Of a DNA stretch of 64,000 nucleotides, positions 35,689 to 43,867 are shown piece after piece. The notes under the pieces were generated by a model that searched no databases, was not told the DNA's origin, and saw only the letters and a program-made list of their open reading frames with translations. Origin of the DNA: Roseovarius amoyensis (GTDB lineage: Bacteria; Pseudomonadota; Alphaproteobacteria; Rhodobacterales; Rhodobacteraceae); NCBI RefSeq assembly GCF_003260265.1, contig NZ_QITQ01000002.1, positions 248,001-312,000 of the forward strand. The letters run 5' to 3'. Positions within the stretch are counted from its first letter, which is position 1; each line of letters opens with the position of its first letter. Made by a program: the position numbers and the translations under genes.

Positions 35689-37671
35689 CTAATCGAGCGC
35701 CATTTTTCGCAGTCCGGCGCCGCTGAGTTCCTGCCCGAAAGGCACCGGCAGTGGCGGCTTGCCCAGCCGGGCGCGGTAGACCGGCAGGCTTTCGGCCACC
35801 CGCATGACATAGTTGCGGGTTTCGCGGAACGGAATGTGTTCGATCCAGTCGACGATCTTTTCCTCGCCGCTGCCACGGGGGTCGCCCATCTCTTCCATCC
35901 AGCGCAGCGGGCGACCGGGGCCGGCGTTATAGCCCGCCGCCACCATCACCACGTTGCCGTCGAAACGCTCGATCAGCCCGGCCAGGTAAGCCGCGCCCAG
36001 CTGCGCGTTGAACTGCCAGTCGTTCAGGGCACGGCCGCGCGGGTTTTCCAACCCCAGCGCGCGGGCCATGTCCGACGCGGTGCCCGGCATCAGCTGCATC
36101 AGCCCCTGCGCCCCGGCCCCGCTTTGCACCGCGGCGTCGAATTCGCTTTCGCGCCTTGCGATGGCCAGCGCCAGTTCGGTGGGAACCGGCATATCCATCC
36201 GGTGCATAGGGTGCAGCGCATAGTAGGGGCCGGGCACGACGATGCCGCGCCCCGCCGCGGCCTTGCCGACCATCACCTGCAGATGCGGCGCGTCGAGTTC
36301 TTCCAGCGCGTGACCCAGGCGGCGCAGATCGTCCTCGTCCAGCGTTTCGGCCAGCGCCACGAAGAACCGTTCGGAAAGAGATAGTTGCCCGGCGGCCAGC
36401 AGCAGCACCCCGGCCTGGAACAGGGGCGTTTGCGCAAACCCGGCCTGCCGCCAGCCACCCTCGGGCGGCGTGCCGGCCAGCGTGGGGTCGGGGGCCAGCC
36501 CGGCACGCCCGGCGGCCAGCAGCCCGTAAAAGCTGGTCTGGAACTGCCCGCCAGAGGCATAGGACAGCTGTGCTGCCTGCACGTCGCCAATCGCATCTTG
36601 TGCGCGACCCAGCCAATACCCCGCCCGGCCAAGCGAAATCGGCCCCTCAACCGCGGCGCGGAACCGCTGGAAATGGTCCAGCGCCAGTTCCGGCGCGTCG
36701 AGGTATTTCAGCGCCAAGTAACCCGCCAGCCATTCCAGGTCAGCATAGCTCGACCCGTCGACCAGCTGGTGATTGGCCGCCAGGCGATAGGCGGTATCGG
36801 AATTGCCGGCCCGCATTTCGGCCCGCGCAAGGTAACGCCGCCAGCCGGCCCAGCGGCCCGGTTCGCCCAACCCGTCGGGCAGGTTGCTTTGCGCCATGAT
36901 CCGGTCGATGGCGTCTTTCGAGCGGCCGCTGTCGATGTCGCGGATAAAGAGTTCATAGGTGATGCCGGCATTCGTGGCGCCGCCCTTTGGCAGGTCGTCC
37001 TCGTCTATGGTGCCGCCGGCCTTGAGCAGCTGTCGCGCCTTGGCCAGCGCACGGGTTTCATCATCCACCAGCGGCAGCATCTGCCGGGCGTCGCGCAGGC
37101 CACGCCACAGCGCCATTTCCAGCCGCGCGGCATGATGCGGTTTAAGCAGTTCCGCGTGCGCGGCGATGAAATCATCATGCTCCTGCTCTGACAGATCGAG
37201 CGTGCGCCAGGCCAGCACCACGCCGGCCTCGGCCTCGCCCGCTTCGCCGCGGGTGATCCGTGCGCGGGCGAGGTTCAGCGCGCCGGCTCCGGTCTGCGGG
37301 CGGTAGTTCTGATAGAACGCCAGCACGTCGTCGAACCCGGCATTGGTCATGACCTCTTCGTTCTTGCGACGCAGCGCGTCCAGTCCGGGCCAGTCGGGAT
37401 GGGTGTCGAGAAAGGCCAGCACATCCGCCGGGTCGCCCAGCCCGGCGCTCAGCCGCATCCATTCGATGATTGCCGCCGCCGCCGGTCCGTCGCGGCTGGC
37501 AAGATGCGCCGCCGCCTGCCAGCGTCCGGCACGCGCGGCGTCAAGCCCGCTGGCCAGCGGGCGCGGTGCGATCTGCCGAGTGTTTTCGGTGCCGTCCTGT
37601 TGCGCCGCGAGCGGTGCCGAGAGGCCGAAAACCACCAAAACGGCATAGAGAAAGCGCAGCATCTCTTGCAT
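35689..37671 (-). CDS. Soluble lytic murein transglycosylase (Slt family)
   Basis: Cleaves the glycan strand of peptidoglycan with formation of 1,6-anhydromuramic acid, in the periplasm. The 660-residue protein has a signal peptide (LRFLYAVLVVFGLSAPLAA, cut near residue 23), a long superhelical helix-repeat domain (about 30-490) and a C-terminal SLT lysozyme-like domain. Catalytic E508 lies in ARRESEFD, followed by GAQGLMQLMP and AAGYNAGPGR. The start at 37671 is retained; an alternative ATG lies three codons in. It diverges from dapA across 126 bp, linking wall turnover and precursor synthesis. Confidence 0.94.
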   Translation of the reverse strand: MQEMLRFLYAVLVVFGLSAPLAAQQDGTENTRQIAPRPLASGLDAARAGRWQAAAHLASRDGPAAAAIIEWMRLSAGLGDPADVLAFLDTHPDWPGLDALRRKNEEVMTNAGFDDVLAFYQNYRPQTGAGALNLARARITRGEAGEAEAGVVLAWRTLDLSEQEHDDFIAAHAELLKPHHAARLEMALWRGLRDARQMLPLVDDETRALAKARQLLKAGGTIDEDDLPKGGATNAGITYELFIRDIDSGRSKDAIDRIMAQSNLPDGLGEPGRWAGWRRYLARAEMRAGNSDTAYRLAANHQLVDGSSYADLEWLAGYLALKYLDAPELALDHFQRFRAAVEGPISLGRAGYWLGRAQDAIGDVQAAQLSYASGGQFQTSFYGLLAAGRAGLAPDPTLAGTPPEGGWRQAGFAQTPLFQAGVLLLAAGQLSLSERFFVALAETLDEDDLRRLGHALEELDAPHLQVMVGKAAAGRGIVVPGPYYALHPMHRMDMPVPTELALAIARRESEFDAAVQSGAGAQGLMQLMPGTASDMARALGLENPRGRALNDWQFNAQLGAAYLAGLIERFDGNVVMVAAGYNAGPGRPLRWMEEMGDPRGSGEEKIVDWIEHIPFRETRNYVMRVAESLPVYRARLGKPPLPVPFGQELSGAGLRKMALD

Positions 37672-37797
37672 TTTCCGTTCGTGCGAAGGATAGACATATC
37701 CAGCCTATGCGCGAGGCGCGGCGCAAGTCCACCGGTAATGGTGGAAGATCGGCGGCTTGCCGCCCGCGCCGGCCCCGCAAGATGATGGAGCCCGCCG

Positions 37798-38673
37798 ATG
37801 TTCAAAGGATCCTTTCCCGCCCTGGTCACGCCGTTTCGCAACGGCGAGGTGGACTATGAGACCCTCAAGAACCTCGTGGAATGGCATATCGGCGAGGGCA
37901 GTGATGGGCTGGTGCCCGTGGGTACCACCGGGGAAAGCCCGACCCTGACCCACGAAGAGCACGAGCGCGTGATCCAGGAAGTGGTGCGCGCCGCATCCGG
38001 CCGGGTGCCGGTGATCGCGGGGGCCGGGTCGAACAACACCGTCGAGGGCATCCGCTTTATGCAGCACGCCGAAAAGGTCGGCGCCGCTGCCGCGCTGGTG
38101 GTGACGCCCTATTACAACAAGCCCACCCAGCGAGGGCTGATCGCGCATTTCACCGCCCTGCACGATTGCTGCGATCTGCCGATCATCATCTACAACATTC
38201 CGGGTCGGTCGGTCATCGACATGAGTCCCGAAACGATGGGTGAGCTGGCCAGATTGCCGCGCATCATCGGGGTCAAGGACGCCACCGGCGATCTGGCCCG
38301 CGTCAGCCTGCAGCGGATAACGTGCGGCACGGATTTCATCCAGCTTTCCGGCGAGGATGGGACGGCCCACGGTTTCAACGCCCAGGGCGGGCAGGGGGTG
38401 ATCTCGGTCACCGCCAATGTCGCGCCCCGGCTGGTGGCCGATGTGCAGGCGGCCTGCCTGGCTGGCGACTATGCCCGCGCACTGGAACTGCAGGACCGGC
38501 TGATGCCCCTGCACAAGGCGATCTTTGCCGAGCCGGGGGCCGTGGGCGTCAAATATGCGATGTCCAGGCTGGGACTGTGCAGCGAAGAGGTGCGCTCGCC
38601 CCTGACCGGGCTGGCAGAGCCGACCAAGGCGCTGGTCGAGGACGCGATGCGTCATGCCGGGTTGATGAACTGA
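37798..38673 (+). CDS. dapA: 4-hydroxy-tetrahydrodipicolinate synthase
   Basis: Condenses pyruvate with aspartate semialdehyde, the first committed step to diaminopimelate and lysine. The 291-residue TIM-barrel aldolase has Schiff-base K160 in [10 protein letters not shown]132 in [17 protein letters not shown] (the TT pair) and YYNKPTQRG. Length and motifs are standard. It faces away from the lytic transglycosylase. Together with dapD and dapE, three of the diaminopimelate genes lie within 18 kb. Confidence 0.96.
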   Translation: MFKGSFPALVTPFRNGEVDYETLKNLVEWHIGEGSDGLVPVGTTGESPTLTHEEHERVIQEVVRAASGRVPVIAGAGSNNTVEGIRFMQHAEKVGAAAALVVTPYYNKPTQRGLIAHFTALHDCCDLPIIIYNIPGRSVIDMSPETMGELARLPRIIGVKDATGDLARVSLQRITCGTDFIQLSGEDGTAHGFNAQGGQGVISVTANVAPRLVADVQAACLAGDYARALELQDRLMPLHKAIFAEPGAVGVKYAMSRLGLCSEEVRSPLTGLAEPTKALVEDAMRHAGLMN

Positions 38674-38892
38674 GGCACCGCAAGAGCCGGTGGCGAATGC
38701 CCGGCCCGGGGCACGGTGCCGAGCGTTGCGATCCACCAAAGAAGGCCGATTCCGGCCGACGCGCGTGGCCGGCAGACCGCTAAAAGCGACGGATTACACG
38801 CGCGGGCGGAATTGTTCGGCCGGCCGCACGCGGGGCAATACAGCACCCGAAAATAACTGCATTCTTCCCGAAATAGATGTGGACACCCATGA

Positions 38893-38920
38893 ATTGGAGT
38901 GGTTCACTCCAATTTATAAT
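38893..38920 (+). promoter_or_regulatory. Palindromic operator overlapping a TATAAT promoter of the second RTX gene
   Basis: A perfect 9-bp inverted repeat, ATTGGAGTG (38893-38901) and CACTCCAAT (38905-38913), with a 3-base centre abuts a consensus -10 TATAAT at 38915-38920. A TTGGAG within the left arm could be the -35 with 15-bp spacing. Transcription would begin near 38927, and GAGGAG at 38935-38940 precedes the ATG at 38948. The position fits a dimeric regulator binding between -35 and -10; the regulator is unknown. Confidence 0.6.
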
Positions 38921-38947
38921 GCCTGACTGATTTAGAGGAGAAATAAC

Positions 38948-41035
38948 ATGGCGAATTATGTTGGCGGCGGACCTGGCGACGATCCGCTCATTGGAACCCC
39001 GGATGACGACCTCATCGAGGGTTTCGGCGGCAACGATGCCCTCAACGGTTTTGGGGGCGCGGACACGTTGGTGGGCGGATCGGGTGACGACCTGATCAAC
39101 CCCGGCGACAATGACGGCACCGGCGACAGCATCCTGGCCGGAACTGGCAACGACACCATCGACTTTTCGGATATCGTCAACGGCTGGGTCGGTCTGGAGC
39201 ACTGGGATCTCAGCGGCCCGATTACTGTCAACATCAACGGCGGGTCCAACTTCGCCAACATTGCGACCGCGGCCGAGGGCACAGACACGCTCATCAATGT
39301 GGCCAACCCGCTCAATTCCGGCTGGACCACGGGCGGGCTGTCGGTGCGCGGCACCGATGGCGACGATTTTTTCTCCATCCACACCGTGGCTCAGCAATGG
39401 GCCGAACTCATCGGCCAGGACGGCAACGACACCTTCAACATCTCCGGCGCCGGCAGTATCCGGCTGGGCTATCATCAGAGCGACGGCGCGGTTGTCGCCG
39501 ATCTGGACGCCGGCACCATCCAGCAGGACGGGTTCACCGACTCGGTCCACGGCGCGGTCTGGGAACTGCGCACCGGCAACGGTGACGATTCGCTGCTCGG
39601 CAGCGACAACGACGAGTCCTTCATCGTGCGTGGCGGCAACAACACCGTCGATGGCGGCGACGGTTTCGATGCCATCCGGTATGACCGCGGCGGGTATGAC
39701 AGCGGGGTCACCGTGGACCTTTTCGCCGGTACCGCCTCGGGCACATGGGATAGCAGCGCCTTCAGCGACACGCTGAGCAACATTGAATGGGTGCGCGGCA
39801 GCAGCCACAACGACAGCATCACCGGCGATGCGGGCGATAACCAGCTCGACGGCAATGGCGGCAACGACACGCTGATGGGCGGCGCCGGCAACGATACCCT
39901 TCTCGGCGGTTCGGGTGACGACCTGATCAACCCCGGCGACAATGACGGCACCGGCGACAACATCGTGGCCGGGACCGGCAACGACACCATCGACTTCTCG
40001 GATATCGTCAACGGCTGGGTCGGCTTGGCCCACTGGGATCTCAGCCAGCCGATCACCGTCAACATCGACGGCGCGGCCAACACCGGCACCATCGACGCCG
40101 GGGTCGATGGCACCGACATGCTCGTGAACGTGGAAAACGTGCTCAATTCCGGCTGGACCACCGGCGGGCTTCAGGTCCAGGGTACGGGTGGCGACGATGT
40201 CTTCACCATCAACACCGCGGCCCAGCAATGGGGTGAAATGGTCGGCGGGGACGGCAACGACACCTTCAATATCTCCGGCGACGGCAGTATCCGGCTGGGC
40301 TATCATTACAGCGACGGCGCGGTCATGGCCGATCTGGGTGCCGGCATCATCCAGCAGGACGGGTTCACCGATACCGTTAACGGCACGATTGGCACGATCC
40401 GTACCGGCAACGGCGATGATTCGTTGCTGGGCGGCGCCGGCGACGATTCGTTCATCGTGCGCGGCGGCAACGACAGCGTCGATGGCGCCGACGGTTTCGA
40501 CACGATCCGCTATGACCGCAGCGGTTATGACAGCGGGGTCCGTGTAGACCTTGACCTCGACGGCGCGATCGGCACTTGGAACGGCGACGCCTTTGTCGAC
40601 AGGCTTTACGATGTCGAAGGGGTGCGTGGCACCGATTTCGACGACGACATCTACGGTGACGCCAATGCCAACCGGTTCGAAGGCAACGACGGCGCCGACT
40701 GGCTGCAAGGCCGGGGTGGCAACGACACGCTCGAAGGTGGGGCAGGCGACGACACCATGGTCAGCAACAGCGGCGACGATGTGCTGACCGGCGGGGAAGA
40801 CGCCGATATCTTTGCCTTCGTCATGGGCGGCGACTCCATGACCATCACCGATTTTGAGGCCGGTGTGGACCATCTCGCCTTTGTCGGGCTGCCCAGCGGC
40901 TTTGCCGTCGGGAACCTTCTCCCGTTCATCTCGCAGGCGGGCGACGACGTGGTCATCGCAGCCGGCGGGCAGCAGATCATCTTTGAGGATACGCAGCTTT
41001 CCGAACTCGGCGGCGGCGACGTGATCTTCGTCTGA
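38948..41035 (+). CDS. Calcium-binding RTX protein with internal duplication, likely type I secreted
   Basis: A 695-residue, very acidic protein rich in Gly, Asp and Asn, without a Sec signal. RTX-type GGxGxD stretches occur near the N terminus (GGNDALNGFGGADTLVGGSGDD), in the centre (GDAGDNQLDGNGGNDTLMGGAGNDTLLGG) and near the C terminus (GRGGNDTLEGGAGDD). Two units of about 260 residues (about 45-305 and 322-582) repeat at a fixed 277-residue offset. The last about 77 residues (ADIFAFVMGGDSM to GGGDVIFV) match the terminal module of the RTX protein at 22229. A GAGGAG site precedes the ATG. Function is probably an extracellular structural or binding protein; transporter genes are not nearby. 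Confidence 0.92.
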   Translation: MANYVGGGPGDDPLIGTPDDDLIEGFGGNDALNGFGGADTLVGGSGDDLINPGDNDGTGDSILAGTGNDTIDFSDIVNGWVGLEHWDLSGPITVNINGGSNFANIATAAEGTDTLINVANPLNSGWTTGGLSVRGTDGDDFFSIHTVAQQWAELIGQDGNDTFNISGAGSIRLGYHQSDGAVVADLDAGTIQQDGFTDSVHGAVWELRTGNGDDSLLGSDNDESFIVRGGNNTVDGGDGFDAIRYDRGGYDSGVTVDLFAGTASGTWDSSAFSDTLSNIEWVRGSSHNDSITGDAGDNQLDGNGGNDTLMGGAGNDTLLGGSGDDLINPGDNDGTGDNIVAGTGNDTIDFSDIVNGWVGLAHWDLSQPITVNIDGAANTGTIDAGVDGTDMLVNVENVLNSGWTTGGLQVQGTGGDDVFTINTAAQQWGEMVGGDGNDTFNISGDGSIRLGYHYSDGAVMADLGAGIIQQDGFTDTVNGTIGTIRTGNGDDSLLGGAGDDSFIVRGGNDSVDGADGFDTIRYDRSGYDSGVRVDLDLDGAIGTWNGDAFVDRLYDVEGVRGTDFDDDIYGDANANRFEGNDGADWLQGRGGNDTLEGGAGDDTMVSNSGDDVLTGGEDADIFAFVMGGDSMTITDFEAGVDHLAFVGLPSGFAVGNLLPFISQAGDDVVIAAGGQQIIFEDTQLSELGGGDVIFV
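39080..39860 (+). repeat. Internal direct repeat, copy 1, in the second RTX gene
   Basis: Copy 1 aligns with 39911-40691 at a constant offset of 831 bp (277 codons) without any insertion or deletion at the anchor points checked (39080/39911, 39451/40282, 39767/40598). The first 49 bases are identical, and later parts differ mainly at scattered positions. Confidence 0.9.
39911..40691 (+). repeat. Internal direct repeat, copy 2, in the second RTX gene
   Basis: Second copy of the 831-bp-offset unit. It is separated from copy 1 by a short run of GGxGxD repeats (about 39861-39910). Divergence is greater toward its end, where the sequence runs into the C-terminal RTX block. Confidence 0.9.
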
Positions 41036-41057
41036 GGCAAGAGATACACGCATGACA

Positions 41058-41095
41058 GCGCCGTCCGGGTCGAACCGGGCGGCGCGTTTCGTTTC
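41058..41095. terminator. Terminator after the second RTX gene
   Basis: Stem GCGCCGTCCGG and CCGGGCGGCGC (11 bp with one G-U pair), loop GTCGAA, followed by the T-rich GTTTCGTTTC. It begins 23 bases past the RTX stop and sits just before the end of the convergent oxidoreductase gene. Confidence 0.7.
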
Positions 41096-41100
41096 AGAGA

Positions 41101-42138
41101 TCAGAGCGACGCCTCGGGGCGCAGCCTTTCGGGGATCGCGTCGATGCCGTCAAGCACCAGGTCCGCCATCACCTGGCCGACCCTGGGCGCCATGCCGATC
41201 CCGATCTTGAAGCCGCCATTGGCGATGTACTGGCCGGGGTGCAGCGGGTGTTCGCCCAGCATCGGTGCACGCGACCGCGCCCGCGGCCTGAGCCCGGCCC
41301 AGCGCGCGACAACCCGCGCCCCGTGCAGTACCGGCGCGACCTGCATGGCGCGCTCGATCACCTCTTCGAGCTTGCCGTCGGTGGCAAAGGGGTCGTCATA
41401 GTCGCGCTCCGATGTCGAGCCGACGCCGGTGGTGCCATCCGCATGCGGCACGACCAGCAGGCCGTCGGCATAGATTTGCGGGCTGTCAGGGGCCGCGAAA
41501 TGCAGCAGCGCCGCCTGCCCCTTGACGCCGCCGCCAACCGTGCAGCCCAGGGCCTGTGTCAGTTCCAGCAGCCCGGCCACGCCGGTGGCGTGCACCACCT
41601 TGCCCTCTGCCGTGCCTTCGCTGACCAGTTCCGCGCCGCGGGCCCGCAATGCCGCCGCCAGCGAGGCGCAGGCGCGGCGCGGATTGATCCTGGCGCTGAG
41701 CGTGTCGCGGATCAGCCAGCCGGTGGGCGAGACTGGCGCCCAGCCCTCTGACGGGGTCTCGATCACCTCCCACAGGGCGGCGTCGCCCCAGTATTCGCGC
41801 GCGGTTTCTGCCCGCGCCCGGGCCAGCGCCAGCGCCTTGTCGTCGGCGATGGGCTGCAACCGGCCCAGCCGCGCGTAGCCGGGCGTAATGCCCGATACCG
41901 CCTCGACCCCGGCCCAGAACCCCTGCGCCATCAGCAGGCTGTCGAACTGGAACGCCTTGAGATCGTTCCATGCCTCGGGCACATGTGGGGACAGCGCCCC
42001 CACCAGCCCGCCGGAACAGCCCGCGCCGGGGCCCGCCGGGTCGATCACCCGCACCCGCGCGCCCTTTTGCACGCAGGCCCAGGCCACCGACAGCCCAAAG
42101 ATGCCTGCCCCCATCACGGTGACGTCGGGCCTTGCCAT
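41101..42138 (-). CDS. FAD-dependent oxidoreductase (DAO/MnmC C-terminal-like)
   Basis: A 345-residue D-amino-acid-oxidase-type flavoprotein with the dinucleotide motif GAGIFGLSVAWA near residue 10, GCSGGLVGALSPHVPEAWND where MnmC2-type enzymes have their glycine-rich substrate loop, and the C-terminal GLRPRARSRAPMLG and NGGFKIGIGMAPRVG typical of the fold. Such enzymes oxidise secondary amines; in MnmC this domain removes the carboxymethyl group from cmnm5U34 of tRNA. The frame is open to 42240, but ATG 42138 follows GGAG. It diverges from mnmD, encoding the other half of MnmC, which supports a tRNA role. Confidence 0.85.
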   Translation of the reverse strand: MARPDVTVMGAGIFGLSVAWACVQKGARVRVIDPAGPGAGCSGGLVGALSPHVPEAWNDLKAFQFDSLLMAQGFWAGVEAVSGITPGYARLGRLQPIADDKALALARARAETAREYWGDAALWEVIETPSEGWAPVSPTGWLIRDTLSARINPRRACASLAAALRARGAELVSEGTAEGKVVHATGVAGLLELTQALGCTVGGGVKGQAALLHFAAPDSPQIYADGLLVVPHADGTTGVGSTSERDYDDPFATDGKLEEVIERAMQVAPVLHGARVVARWAGLRPRARSRAPMLGEHPLHPGQYIANGGFKIGIGMAPRVGQVMADLVLDGIDAIPERLRPEASL

Positions 42139-42223
42139 TGGTCGCGCTCCTTTGCACTCTCTGCTGGCTGTACTATCGCAGGTCATGGCGCGGGTGTAGA
42201 GAGCCACAGCCGGAAAGGGCATA

Positions 42224-42916
42224 ATGACGCAGGATGCCAAGGAAAACGCGATTATCGACTGGCGCGGCGCGGTGCCGGTCTCGCGCCGTTTCGACGACCC
42301 CTATTTCAGCCTCGAGGACGGGCTGGCGGAAACCGCGCATGTCTTTCTGGTCGGCAACGGGCTGCCGGAACGGTTTTTTGACGGGTTTCATATTGCCGAA
42401 CTGGGGTTTGGCACCGGGCTGAACCTGTTGGCGGCGCTGAGGCTCTGGCGCGAAAGCGGGCAGGCGGGGGTGTTGCGCTATACCGCTTTCGAGGCCTTTC
42501 CGATGACACCGGATGACATGCGCCGCGCGCAGGCCGCCTTTGCCGGGTTGGCCATGCCAGCGGCCGAACTGGCGCCGCATTGGGGGGCGGCGGAGATTGA
42601 CCTGCCCGACCTGCGATTCCGCCTGGTCGAGGGCGACGCGCGCGCCACCCTGCCGGGCTGGACGGGGGTGGCGGATGCGTGGTTTCTTGACGGTTTCGCA
42701 CCGGCAAAGAACCCCGAACTGTGGGAGGAAACGCTCTTGTCGCAGGTGTTCGCCCACACCGCACCGGGGGGCACGGCGGCCACCTATACCGCCGCCGGGG
42801 CGGTGCGGCGGGGGCTGGCGGCGGTCGGGTTTGAAGTTACCCGCGTTCCGGGCTATGGCCGCAAGCGGCACATGACCACGGCCCATAAGCCAACCCTGCG
42901 AAAGCCGATGATATGA
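42224..42916 (+). CDS. mnmD: tRNA U34 5-methylaminomethyl-2-thiouridine methyltransferase (MnmD)
   Basis: Methylates 5-aminomethyl-uridine derivatives at the wobble position of tRNA using SAM. The 230-residue protein equals the N-terminal domain of bifunctional MnmC: GFGTGLNLLAAL (SAM motif I, residues 61-), ADAWFLDGFAPAKNPELW (catalytic aspartate and substrate loop) and the C-terminal PGYGRKRHM. There is no oxidase domain fused, but a matching flavoprotein gene lies divergently 85 bp away. Its TGA overlaps the EamA start (ATGA). Confidence 0.92.
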   Translation: MTQDAKENAIIDWRGAVPVSRRFDDPYFSLEDGLAETAHVFLVGNGLPERFFDGFHIAELGFGTGLNLLAALRLWRESGQAGVLRYTAFEAFPMTPDDMRRAQAAFAGLAMPAAELAPHWGAAEIDLPDLRFRLVEGDARATLPGWTGVADAWFLDGFAPAKNPELWEETLLSQVFAHTAPGGTAATYTAAGAVRRGLAAVGFEVTRVPGYGRKRHMTTAHKPTLRKPMI

Positions 42917-43782
42917 CCGAGCAGAACACCCGTGCCGGCATCCTGCTGATGGTGGCCACCACGTTCATCTTTGCGGTGCAGGACGGCATTTCGCGCCACC
43001 TGGCCAGTGAATACAACGTGCTGATGGTGGTGATGGTCCGCTATTGGTTCTTTGCCGCCTTCGTTATCGCCGTGGCCGGGCGGCGCGCGGGGGGCATTCG
43101 TGCCGCCGCCGCAACCTCGATCCCCTGGATACAGGCGTTCCGCGGTGTGCTGCTGGTGGCCGAAATATGTGTCATGGTGCTGGCCTTTACCCTGCTTGGT
43201 CTTGTCGAAAGCCATGCGGTATTCACCTGTTATCCGCTGCTCGTCGCGGCGCTTTCCGGGCCCGTGCTGGGCGAGCGGGTGGGCTGGCGGCGCTGGGCGG
43301 CGATCGCGGTGGGGTTCGTCGGCGTCATCATCATCCTGGAGCCCGGCTTTGGCGTCTTTCAGCCGGAGGCGGTGGTGCCACTGATCGCCGCGCTGATGTT
43401 TGCGCTTTACGGGCTGCTGACGCGATATGCCGGCATCCGCGACAGTGCGGCCACCAGTTTTTTCTGGACCGGGACGACGGGCATGGTGGCGATGACAGCG
43501 GTCGGCATCTGGTTCTGGGAACCGATGAGCGCGCCCGACTGGGCATGGATGGCCACGCTGTGCGTGACCGGGGCACTGGGCCATTACACGCTGATCAAGT
43601 GCTATGAACTGGCCGAGGCCAGCGCCGTGCAGCCCTTTGCCTATCTCCAGCTGGCATTCGCCAGCGTTCTGGGAATTTCGCTCTTTGGCGAAACGATCCG
43701 CCCCAACGTCGCCGCAGGTGCCGCACTGATCGTGGCGGCGGGCCTGTTTACCCTGTGGCGCGAACGTTGGGCGCGGGCATAG
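42913..43782 (+). CDS. EamA/DMT-family transporter
   Basis: A 289-residue inner-membrane protein with about ten hydrophobic segments in two homologous EamA halves (about 8-140 and 150-285). It shows the DMT-type residues (YWFFAAFVIAVAG; FAYLQLAFASVLGISLFGE near the end, with the conserved P-x-x-x-x-x-x-x-x-x-x-x-E pattern). Substrate is unknown; the family exports metabolites and drugs. Coupled to mnmD by a 4-base overlap. Confidence 0.9.
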   Translation: MTEQNTRAGILLMVATTFIFAVQDGISRHLASEYNVLMVVMVRYWFFAAFVIAVAGRRAGGIRAAAATSIPWIQAFRGVLLVAEICVMVLAFTLLGLVESHAVFTCYPLLVAALSGPVLGERVGWRRWAAIAVGFVGVIIILEPGFGVFQPEAVVPLIAALMFALYGLLTRYAGIRDSAATSFFWTGTTGMVAMTAVGIWFWEPMSAPDWAWMATLCVTGALGHYTLIKCYELAEASAVQPFAYLQLAFASVLGISLFGETIRPNVAAGAALIVAAGLFTLWRERWARA

Positions 43783-43867
43783 GTCGGTAGCTCGCGAATA
43801 TTGCATCGACGCCTCGTTTCGCCCACAGTCACGCCGACCGGGAACAACGTCAGAGGAGAACCGAGCG

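Noticed and set aside
38780..41053. A 757-codon minus-strand frame opposite the second RTX gene
   Set aside because: Antisense to a gene with clear RTX repeats, a promoter and a ribosome-binding site. Its apparent repeats only mirror the RTX duplication.
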